A DNA stretch of 16,182 nucleotides from an uncultured Desulfovibrio sp. (GTDB lineage Bacteria; Desulfobacterota; Desulfovibrionia; Desulfovibrionales; Desulfovibrionaceae): NCBI GenBank assembly GCA_947177085.1, contig CAMWTD010000027.1, positions 1 to 16,182 on the forward strand. Reading direction: 5' to 3'. The notes beneath the pieces are model-generated. The model was not told where the DNA came from. It did not search any database and saw only the letters and a program-made list of their open reading frames with translations. Below are positions 5,440-11,497 of this stretch, piece after piece. Positions within the stretch are counted from its first letter, which is position 1; the number at the start of each line of letters is the position of its first letter. The translations under genes were made by a program, and so were the position numbers.

Positions 5440-6390
5440 ATGAACTTCCGCAACAGGCCGACGGGCCCGGACATGGCCGCCCCCGGGCCCCGGCGCGGCC
5501 GCTTCAACGGCTATATCTTCGCGGCGCTGGCCGCCGCCTTTTACGGCACAAACCCGCTCTTCGCCGTGCCCCTTTACGGCGGCATGGACGCGGTCTCGGT
5601 GCTGGTCTTCCGCTATTTGCTCGGCATCCCGCTGCTCGCGGCCATCATCATCGGCCGTTCCCAAAGGCTGCTGCCCGAGCGCGGCGAGGCGCTGCCGCTC
5701 GCCGTGTCGGGCGTCATCATGGGCCTTTCCTCGCTGGCGCTCTACGAGGCCTACCGCTTCATGAACGCGGGCCTCGCCTCCACCCTGCTCTTCATGTATC
5801 CCGTCTTGACTTCCCTGCTCATGACCCTGTTTTTCCATGAAAAATTCCGGCTTATCACCGGCGTGTGCCTCGGGCTCGCGGCCGCTGGCCTCGCGCTGCT
5901 CATGCAGCCCGCCGAGGGCGCGGGCGTCAACGTGAGGGGCTTTGCGCTCATCTTCCTCTCCTCCCTCACCTATGCCGTCTACCTCGTCATGGTGAAGGTC
6001 TCGCGGGCGCTGGCGCTCATCCCGCCCGTGCGCTCCCTCCTCTGGCAACTGCTCTTCGGGGGCCTTGTCTTTGTGGCCATCCTGCCGTGGAGCGGCGGCC
6101 TCACCCTCCCGGGCACGCTCTTCGCCTGGGGCAACGTCGCCTGTCTCGCGCTCTTTCCCACGGTGCTCTCGCTCATCTTCACGCTGCGGGCCATTGCCGC
6201 CAACGGGCCCACGCCCACGGCCATCTTCGGCGCGCTGCAGCCGGTCACGGCCGTGAGCCTCTCCCTGATTTTTCTTGGCGAGAGCATCAGCGGGCGGGAG
6301 ATTTTCGGGGGCTGCCTCATCGTGGGGGCGACCCTGCTGGTGGTTGCCGGGGGAAGGGAAGGGACGGCGGGCCCCAAAGCCGGGACCTAG
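5440..6390 (+). CDS. EamA/DMT-family membrane transporter
   Basis: A 316-residue inner-membrane protein of the drug/metabolite transporter superfamily, built of two EamA repeats. Ten hydrophobic segments can be placed at about 22-42, 52-72, 83-103, 108-130, 138-156, 166-187, 199-216, 228-250, 260-280 and 287-304. The family's paired motifs appear as LFMYPVLTSLLMTLFFHEK (117-135) and FGALQPVTAVSLSLIFLGES (263-282). Substrate cannot be predicted; family members export amino acids, nucleotides or other metabolites. The start is unsettled. The ATG at 5440 has no clear ribosome site, and Met12 (5473) would give a shorter N-terminus while still keeping all helices. It is divergent from urease across a long spacer and converges on the SDR gene, sharing CTAG for both stops. 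A link to urea or nickel transport is not supported. Confidence 0.9.
   Translation: MNFRNRPTGPDMAAPGPRRGRFNGYIFAALAAAFYGTNPLFAVPLYGGMDAVSVLVFRYLLGIPLLAAIIIGRSQRLLPERGEALPLAVSGVIMGLSSLALYEAYRFMNAGLASTLLFMYPVLTSLLMTLFFHEKFRLITGVCLGLAAAGLALLMQPAEGAGVNVRGFALIFLSSLTYAVYLVMVKVSRALALIPPVRSLLWQLLFGGLVFVAILPWSGGLTLPGTLFAWGNVACLALFPTVLSLIFTLRAIAANGPTPTAIFGALQPVTAVSLSLIFLGESISGREIFGGCLIVGATLLVVAGGREGTAGPKAGT
6387..6390. other. Shared CTAG stop of two convergent genes
   Basis: The plus-strand gene ends with TAG at 6388-6390 and the minus-strand SDR gene ends with TAG at 6389-6387. The palindrome CTAG therefore ends both genes, which overlap by four bases and leave no room for a terminator between them. 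Confidence 0.9.
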
Positions 6391-7142
6391 AGCGAGGCCA
6401 TGAAGCCGCCGTCCACGAAGAGGATCTGCCCGGTGATGAAATCCGCCGCCGGCGATGCCAGGAAGGCGGCGACGCCGCCCACCTCGTCCGGCGTGCCCCA
6501 GCGCTTCGCGGGCGTGTGGCGCATGATGTAGCCGTTGAGCGCGGCCTCCTCCATGAGGGGCCTGTTCATGTCCGTGGCGATGAAGCCGGGTGCTACGCCG
6601 TTGACCTGGATATTGTATCCGGCCCATTCCGTGGCCAGCGCCCGGGTGAGCTGGCGCACCGCCCCCTTGGCCGCGGCATAGGGCGCAATGCCGGGCCGGG
6701 CGATCTCGCTCATGAGCGAACAGAGATTGATGACCTTGCCGCCGTGGCCCCTGAGCAGCGGCAGCGCCGCCCGGCACACCCGGAAGACCCCGGTGACGTC
6801 CGTATCCAGCATCCGTTGCCAGAGCTCGTCGGGCATGTCGGCCACGGGCGCGCGCAGGTTGATGCCCGCGTTGTTGACGAGGATATGGAGGCCCCCCTGG
6901 CTCCGGAGGGCGCGCATGGCGGCGTCCACGCTTTCCTGGCTCGTCACGTCGCAGAGGATGCCGCTGACGCGCCGCTCCGGGAAGTCGCGCCGCAAATTCT
7001 CCACGGCGGCGTCGAGCCCCTCGCGGTGAACGGCGGAGAGCCGGATGTCCGCGCCCTGCCGGGCCAGCGCCCGGGCGATGCCAAGGCCGATGCCCCGGCT
7101 CGAGCCGGTGATGAACGCGATCTTGCCGTTCAGGGAAAACAT
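6387..7142 (-). CDS. SDR oxidoreductase, gluconate 5-dehydrogenase-like
   Basis: A 251-residue classical short-chain dehydrogenase. The cofactor-binding motif TGSSRGIG is at 12-19 and NNAG at 90-93. Catalytic Ser142, Tyr155 and Lys159 have correct spacing, and the C-terminal GQILFVDGG is typical. The segments SLMSEIARPGIAPYAAAKG, NIQVNGVAPGFIATDM and TPAKRWGTPDEV resemble gluconate 5-dehydrogenase (IdnO-like) enzymes, which interconvert 5-ketogluconate and gluconate, so a sugar-acid or sugar substrate is plausible. The Asn of the usual catalytic tetrad, 27 residues before Ser142, is Asp115. The ATG at 7142 has GGAAGGAGG four bases upstream. It is the last gene of the seven-gene minus-strand run and lies 12 bp after the epimerase-like gene, which suggests a joint sugar-conversion role. 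Exact substrate and NAD/NADP preference are unknown. Confidence 0.9.
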   Translation of the reverse strand: MFSLNGKIAFITGSSRGIGLGIARALARQGADIRLSAVHREGLDAAVENLRRDFPERRVSGILCDVTSQESVDAAMRALRSQGGLHILVNNAGINLRAPVADMPDELWQRMLDTDVTGVFRVCRAALPLLRGHGGKVINLCSLMSEIARPGIAPYAAAKGAVRQLTRALATEWAGYNIQVNGVAPGFIATDMNRPLMEEAALNGYIMRHTPAKRWGTPDEVGGVAAFLASPAADFITGQILFVDGGFMASL

Positions 7143-7154
7143 GCCGCCTCCTTC

Positions 7155-7985
7155 CTACTTCCCGCGCAAGCCCGGCCGCGACAGCAGGACGCGCAGCGTG
7201 GCGAGGCCGGCGCGGGCCTCGGCCTCCGGGTCCGCTCCCGGCACGGCCTCCATGCCGAGAAAGCCGTCATAGCCCGCCGCGCCCAGGCATTGCGCCAGCG
7301 CCCCAAGCGCGAGGCAGCCCAGCCCCGGCACGGCGCGGGTATTATCCACAAAATGCACATGGCCGATATGCTTCCCGGCGAGGGCGACGGCCGCGCTGGG
7401 GGAGGATTCCTCGATATTCATGTGAAAGACGTCCGGCAGGATGGCGAGGTTCGCGGGCGCGCCCGCCTGTTCGCGCAGGGCGAGCGCCTCGGCCACCGTA
7501 TGGATGGAATCCATTTCGTACCTGTTAATGGGCTCGAGCAGGACGCCCACGCCGAAGGTTTCGGCGAGGCCGCAATACGCGGCGAGGCCCCCGGCCATGC
7601 ATTTCAGGCTCTCGGCGCGTCCGCCCGGGACATCCTTATGCTGGCCCCGGAAAAAGCCCACGATGGATCTCGCGCCGAGTTCCGCGCACATGGCGAGATG
7701 CCGGCGCGAACCTTCCAGCAGCTCCGGGAGCGCACCGGGCCGGTTGAGGAAGAGTCCCCGGGCCATGAGGTCGCCCTGCGCGGAAAGCATGGCCGCCTTG
7801 AGGCCGCTTTCGTCAAGGGCGGCGCGGGCCGCCGCCGCATCGGCCGCGAGGGGATCGGGGAAGAAGAGGTCGATGCCGTCAAAGCCCAGGGCGGCGAGCT
7901 TCGCGCAAATGGGGGCGAGCGGCCCCGCGAACATGATTTGCGGCATCCTGCCCGGCCTGTCGGCCACGGAAATGCTGGCCTTCAT
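7155..7985 (-). CDS. Sugar phosphate isomerase/epimerase family protein, D-tagatose 3-epimerase-like
   Basis: A 276-residue xylose-isomerase-like TIM-barrel protein. The expected metal ligands of the D-tagatose 3-epimerase group can be placed: E151 in LLEPINRYE, D185 in DVFHMNIEE, H211 in HVHFVDNTR and E246 in GMEAVP. H188 and R217 are the conserved substrate-side residues. Such enzymes use Mn2+ or Co2+ to move protons between neighbouring carbons of ketoses or keto-sugar derivatives. EPINRYE and DVFHMNIEE are hallmark motifs, and length is as usual. The ATG at 7985 overlaps the glycosylase stop by four bases (ATGA) and has GAGGAGGAG upstream. The SDR follows after 12 bp, giving an epimerase plus dehydrogenase pair. 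The true substrate is not deducible; hydroxypyruvate isomerase is a less likely alternative. Confidence 0.87.
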   Translation of the reverse strand: MKASISVADRPGRMPQIMFAGPLAPICAKLAALGFDGIDLFFPDPLAADAAAARAALDESGLKAAMLSAQGDLMARGLFLNRPGALPELLEGSRRHLAMCAELGARSIVGFFRGQHKDVPGGRAESLKCMAGGLAAYCGLAETFGVGVLLEPINRYEMDSIHTVAEALALREQAGAPANLAILPDVFHMNIEESSPSAAVALAGKHIGHVHFVDNTRAVPGLGCLALGALAQCLGAAGYDGFLGMEAVPGADPEAEARAGLATLRVLLSRPGLRGK

Positions 7986-8770
7986 TGCTGCTCCTCCTCA
8001 CGGCGTCTGCGCCCTTGCGGGGCAGCCCCGCCCTTCTTCGCCGTCCGGCCCGTGGCTACCTTTTTCTTCCGCGCCCGCGCCGGGTCGCTGTAGTCCGGGC
8101 CGCCCGCGCCCCCGGCCAGCGCCCAGAGGTAGAGGCTCGCCGCCGAGGCGCAGGGCGAATAGCGCTTGCGCACCCGCGCGAGGAAGGCCGGGGTGAGTTC
8201 GCGCTTTCCGTAAAGCATCCTCAGGCCCTTGCGGATGCCGAAATCCCCCAGGCTCAGCACGTCCCTGCGGCCGAGGCAGAAGATCATCAGCATTTCGGCG
8301 GTCCACTGGCCAACCCCGGGGAGCTCGCGGAGCGCGGCGCAGAGCGCGGCGTCGTCCAGCGCCGCCAGGCTCGCAAGGTCCAGCTCGCCGCTCCCGGCGC
8401 GGCGCGCGATCTCGCGGATATGCCCGGCCTTGCGCAGCGAGAGTCCGCAGGCGCGTAGCTCTTCCAGCGTTGCGGCGGCGAGCGTTTCGGGCGTGAAGCG
8501 GGGGAAGGCCTCGCGCAGCCTGCGCCAGACCGAGGCATGCGCGGCCCCTGATATTTGTTGGCCCGCAATGGCGTGGACAAGGGCCATGAAGGGATCGGGC
8601 AGGCGCTCGCGCCGCAGGGGCCCCACAGCCTCCATAAGGCGGGCGAGGGCCGCATCGCGCCTGGCCAGGTGCGCTATCTCGGCTGCCGTCGCCTCGATGG
8701 CGCGGGCGTCCGCGCCCGCATCCAGGGCTTTTTCCGGGGCCCTTCCGGGCGCAACCGCGCGGCCGCTCAT
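7982..8770 (-). CDS. DNA-3-methyladenine glycosylase, AlkA-type HhH-GPD protein with basic tail
   Basis: A 262-residue base-excision repair glycosylase that removes alkylated purines such as 3-methyladenine from DNA. The fold signatures are AIAGQQISGAAH (about 67-78), the helix-hairpin-helix LPGVGQWTAEM (150-160) and the catalytic Asp region LSLGDFGIRKG, with D176 the likely catalytic residue. LGRRDVLSLGD fits the AlkA group rather than MutY or Nth, and there is no Cys4 iron-sulfur cluster motif. Residues 229-262 form an unusual Lys/Arg-rich low-complexity tail that probably adds nonspecific DNA binding. The ATG at 8770 overlaps the DHH gene stop by 4 bp, and the stop overlaps the next ATG by 4 bp, so translation is likely coupled. 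An N-terminal OB-like AlkA domain is absent. Confidence 0.9.
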   Translation of the reverse strand: MSGRAVAPGRAPEKALDAGADARAIEATAAEIAHLARRDAALARLMEAVGPLRRERLPDPFMALVHAIAGQQISGAAHASVWRRLREAFPRFTPETLAAATLEELRACGLSLRKAGHIREIARRAGSGELDLASLAALDDAALCAALRELPGVGQWTAEMLMIFCLGRRDVLSLGDFGIRKGLRMLYGKRELTPAFLARVRKRYSPCASAASLYLWALAGGAGGPDYSDPARARKKKVATGRTAKKGGAAPQGRRRREEEQQ

Positions 8771-9822
8771 GCCTGCGCGTGGCCCGCAGCGCCGGAGGTC
8801 GCCATGGTAGCGGGCAGCGGAATGGGCGCGTGGCAGCGGGGGCGCACCTTGCGGGTCATGAGCCGCCTGAGCACGAAATCCGCGGGCTTCACGCCGTCGG
8901 GCACGGCGGCGAGGGGAAATTCCGCGCGGCCCATGTTGCGGTGGCCCCCGGCCGTGCCCACGTCATAAAAGCAGGCGTCGGCGAAGCGGCCGATGTCGCG
9001 GCTGCCGTCGCCGCGAAAGATGACGATGCCGGTCTTGCCCACGATGCCGCTCACGGCGATCCACTTGAGGCCGTGGACGCGGGTGAAGAAGTCCGCCACG
9101 GAGACGAGCAGGTCCGCGCTCTTGATCTCGCCGAGCGCGGCATAGGCCCCGCCGCCGCGGCAATCCGTGAGGCTGCGGAAGGCGCGGGAAAAGAAGGGCA
9201 GCCAGGCGCGCAGGTATTCGCTTCTGCTGATGCGCCTGAGGAGGTTGGCGTCGGCATGGTGGGAGAGCCACTGGTAGGCGCGCAGGTCCTCCTCGCCGCC
9301 GGAGCGCTCGAAAGCCCCTGTATCCGTGCGGATGCCGTAGAGCAGGGCCGTGGCCAGCAGGGGCCCGGGCGTGAGGCGCAGCGCCTGGAGCAGGCGCGTC
9401 ATCATGCTGCTGGTCGCGCCCACGTCCGTCCTGATGTCGCAAAAGGCGTCCGGCGCGAGCAGCCCGGTGAGGTCGGTGAGCGGGTGATGGTCGATGATGA
9501 GGCTGTAGATAAGGCCCGCAAAGGCCGGGTGGTGCGCGGGCTGCGAATCCACCATGGCGAAGTGGTCATAGGCCGGGGCGCGCTCCGGCTGCCAGGGTTT
9601 TACCGGGATGCGCAGGTAGCGCACCATGGCGAGGTTGTCCGGCCGCGTCACCTCGTTGATGCGCATGATGTCCACCGAGCGCGTACGCGGGTGCATGATG
9701 CGCTTGAGGGCCAGCGCCGAGGCCAGGGCGTCCGGGTCGGCATTGATGAGGATGCACCAGCGCTCGTCCTTCACCAGGGCCTGCCGCCACAGCCTGAAGG
9801 CCAGAACCTGTTCCTGATTCAC
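8767..9822 (-). CDS. DHH-family phosphoesterase, NrnA/RecJ-like
   Basis: A 351-residue DHH/DHHA1 phosphoesterase. Visible motifs are I, NADPDALAS (28-36, D29 and D31); II, MVDSQP with D92; III, IIDHHPLTD with D111-H112-H113; IV, IRTDTG with D167; and a C-terminal DHHA1 glycine motif GTAGGHRNMG (289-298). These coordinate two Mn2+. NrnA-type members degrade nanoRNA and dephosphorylate pAp, whereas RecJ is longer. The start is GTG at 9822, with GAGAGGAGG six bases upstream; no ATG fits. Compared with NrnA, the His usually seen before the first Asp motif is not evident (ILINADPD). It lies 13 bp after the CbiR-like gene and overlaps the glycosylase by 4 bp. Activity could be oligoribonuclease, pAp phosphatase or another phosphodiesterase. 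Confidence 0.88.
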   Translation of the reverse strand: MNQEQVLAFRLWRQALVKDERWCILINADPDALASALALKRIMHPRTRSVDIMRINEVTRPDNLAMVRYLRIPVKPWQPERAPAYDHFAMVDSQPAHHPAFAGLIYSLIIDHHPLTDLTGLLAPDAFCDIRTDVGATSSMMTRLLQALRLTPGPLLATALLYGIRTDTGAFERSGGEEDLRAYQWLSHHADANLLRRISRSEYLRAWLPFFSRAFRSLTDCRGGGAYAALGEIKSADLLVSVADFFTRVHGLKWIAVSGIVGKTGIVIFRGDGSRDIGRFADACFYDVGTAGGHRNMGRAEFPLAAVPDGVKPADFVLRRLMTRKVRPRCHAPIPLPATMATSGAAGHAQA

Positions 9823-9828
9823 GCCACG

Positions 9829-9835
9829 CCTCCTC
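9829..9835 (-). promoter_or_regulatory. Ribosome binding site supporting the GTG start of the DHH gene
   Basis: GAGAGGAGG on the minus strand (core 9829-9835) lies six bases before GTG at 9822. The open frame runs on upstream into the preceding gene, so this site decides the start. Confidence 0.65.
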
Positions 9836-10585
9836 TCAAGCGGGCCGCGCCGCCGGATGGGCTTGCGCCCGGGCCGCGACGAGCCAGCGCCGCGAGGCCT
9901 CCACCCCGGGCCAGTCAAAGACCTCCACGAGGTGCGCGGCCCCGGGCGAAATGCGCCGCAACAGGGCGCGCGCCACGGCCCCTTGCCCCCCGGTGAGCGC
10001 CGGCAGCGGCAGATGGCGGTCCTTGCCGGGATGTGGTCCGGGCGCGCTCCAGTGGACGAGGCGCGCCCGCTCCGGGAGCCCGGACGCCAGAAGTTCGGCC
10101 TGAGCATAGCCCAGGAGATGCCCAACGTCCAGACAGACGCCCAGGCCCTCCCCTTCCAGAAAGGCCGCGCCGAGCTCCGTCAACTGGCAGCCGGGGATAT
10201 TTTCGAGCAGGAGCGGGGGCGCGGCCTCCCTGCGCCAGCGGCGGCCAAAGGCGGCGAGCGCCTCGCGGGCGGCGTCTGCCGGGCAATCCGTGGGCGGATG
10301 CAGCACGGCGAGCCGGGGCGAGAGATACGCGACGCGCCCGAAAACCGCCAGGGCCGCAGCGGCTGCGGCCTCGCCGCCCTCCCCCCAGGGCAGGTCAACG
10401 GGCAAATGCACATGCCAGCGCAGGGGGAGCGCCGCCAGGTCCCGGGGCAGGTCGGCCTCCGTATAGGCGAGGCATCCCGCCGTCTCAAAGCAGCAGAGGC
10501 CCGCCTCCTCCACCCGGCCAGCGAGAAAGCGCGCGTTTTCCGCCACAGTACCGGGCAGCACAAGGGAGGGGGCCGCCAGCTTCAT
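9836..10585 (-). CDS. cbiR: Cobamide remodelling phosphodiesterase CbiR-like, AP-endonuclease-2 superfamily TIM barrel
   Basis: A 249-residue protein resembling what I recall of the CbiR family, which hydrolyses the nucleotide-loop phosphodiester of cobamides so that the lower ligand can be exchanged. Seen directly are MKLAAPSLVLPGTVAEN at the start, FETAGCLAYTEADLP (33-47), LRWHVHLPVDLPW (55-67), LHPPTD with H96, LLLENIPGC with E128, CLDVGHLLGY with D153 and H156, VHWSAPG with H178, DRHLPL with H191 and EVFDW with E221. These acidic and His residues are plausible metal ligands of the TIM barrel. The ATG at 10585 is chosen because family proteins start just before KLAAPS; it overlaps the sulfotransferase stop by 4 bp. 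The assignment rests on memory of the family, without a search. Otherwise call it a sugar phosphate isomerase/epimerase-fold protein. Confidence 0.68.
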   Translation of the reverse strand: MKLAAPSLVLPGTVAENARFLAGRVEEAGLCCFETAGCLAYTEADLPRDLAALPLRWHVHLPVDLPWGEGGEAAAAAALAVFGRVAYLSPRLAVLHPPTDCPADAAREALAAFGRRWRREAAPPLLLENIPGCQLTELGAAFLEGEGLGVCLDVGHLLGYAQAELLASGLPERARLVHWSAPGPHPGKDRHLPLPALTGGQGAVARALLRRISPGAAHLVEVFDWPGVEASRRWLVAARAQAHPAARPA

Positions 10586-11487
10586 AGCGTTGTCGCCTCG
10601 TCGAGGATGCGCGCGCACTCCTCCCGCAGGCACAGGAGGGAGCCCTTTTCGAGGCCCGCTTCCAAGGCTTCCGGCGGCGCGGCGGCCAAGGGCTCGAGCC
10701 CCGCATAAAGGCGCAGGGCGAGACGGCCCAGGGGCCCGGGCTCCCCGACGCCCGCGGGGGCGTCGCCTGGCTTGTGGTGGCGGAGCCCGGCATCGAGAAA
10801 GTCCCGCGAAAATTCGGCCAGCGCCGCCGTATCCACCGCAAGCCCCAAGGCGTGCCCGACGCGCGCCAGTTCCCGGGCCGGGGCGGCCAAAAGGCGGTCA
10901 TAGGACACGAGCACCCGGGGCAGGCCCCGGCTGCCGTCCAGCGCGTCCAGCGTGTGGCGCAGCCACAGGGCATGGGCGAGCACGGGCTCCATGTCGTCGC
11001 GGCGCGCCAGCGATTGCGCCACGGCATCGGGATGGCGCAGGGCAAGGACGCAGCGCGGAGCGAGCCCCGCGGACGCCAGGAGCGGACGCCAGAAGGGCAT
11101 CAGCCGTGAGAAGCGCGGGTCCTTGAAGGCGGCGAGGCCGCCCTCGGCCGTCTTGGCGCGCAAAAGCCGGAGCGCCTCCTGCCCGCGCCCGCCTGTCGCC
11201 TCCTCCCGCAAGCGGGGCGGCGCAAGGCGCGCGGGGTTGTCCCAGGTGTAGCCCAGGGCGTCCATCAGGTGAAAATTGACGGCATAGATGTCCTCGTCCT
11301 CAAAAAACCCGCGCGGATTGCAGGAATCCGGGGGGAGCAGCCTGTCGCCCAGGCTCGCGCCGAGCGCCATGAGCCCGCGGGTCAGGGCGCTTGTGCCGCT
11401 CCTGTGCATCCCGAGGACGAGCAGGCAGGGGCGCTCGCCGTCGGCCGCGTCCATCCCCGGTTCCCCGGCCGCGTTGCCGTCAACCAT
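10582..11487 (-). CDS. Sulfotransferase-like protein
   Basis: A 301-residue P-loop-fold protein of the bacterial sulfotransferase group. The 5'-phosphosulfate-binding loop reads LVLGMHRSGTSALTRGL (23-39), a KDPRF segment lies at 122-126, and VLALRHPDAVAQSLARRD (147-164) matches the 3'-phosphate-binding region (R and S of the RxxxxxxxS pattern). VSYDRLL (194-200) is also typical. Such enzymes move a sulfuryl group from PAPS to a hydroxyl of a sugar, lipid or peptide and release pAp. The acceptor is unknown and catalysis is not proven from sequence. The ATG at 11487 has AAGGGGGGAG upstream and lies 10 bp after the peptidase stop. It overlaps the CbiR-like gene by 4 bp. The larger open frame reaching back to 12039 is a read-through of the peptidase region and was not used. 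Confidence 0.8.
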   Translation of the reverse strand: MVDGNAAGEPGMDAADGERPCLLVLGMHRSGTSALTRGLMALGASLGDRLLPPDSCNPRGFFEDEDIYAVNFHLMDALGYTWDNPARLAPPRLREEATGGRGQEALRLLRAKTAEGGLAAFKDPRFSRLMPFWRPLLASAGLAPRCVLALRHPDAVAQSLARRDDMEPVLAHALWLRHTLDALDGSRGLPRVLVSYDRLLAAPARELARVGHALGLAVDTAALAEFSRDFLDAGLRHHKPGDAPAGVGEPGPLGRLALRLYAGLEPLAAAPPEALEAGLEKGSLLCLREECARILDEATTL

Positions 11488-11497
11488 GACTCCCCCC

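Noticed and set aside
5426..5454. TTGACA at 5426 as the -35 box of the EamA gene
   Set aside because: Seventeen bases later the sequence is CGCAAC, which does not resemble a -10 box. The hexamer is better explained as one arm of the inverted repeat.
5083..6777. A 564-codon minus-strand frame across the spacer and the EamA gene
   Set aside because: Antisense to the EamA gene and overlapping the SDR gene. The product is low-complexity.
5865..8093. A 742-codon plus-strand frame across the EamA, SDR and epimerase genes
   Set aside because: It spans three well-supported genes in other frames, has a low-complexity product and no family motifs.
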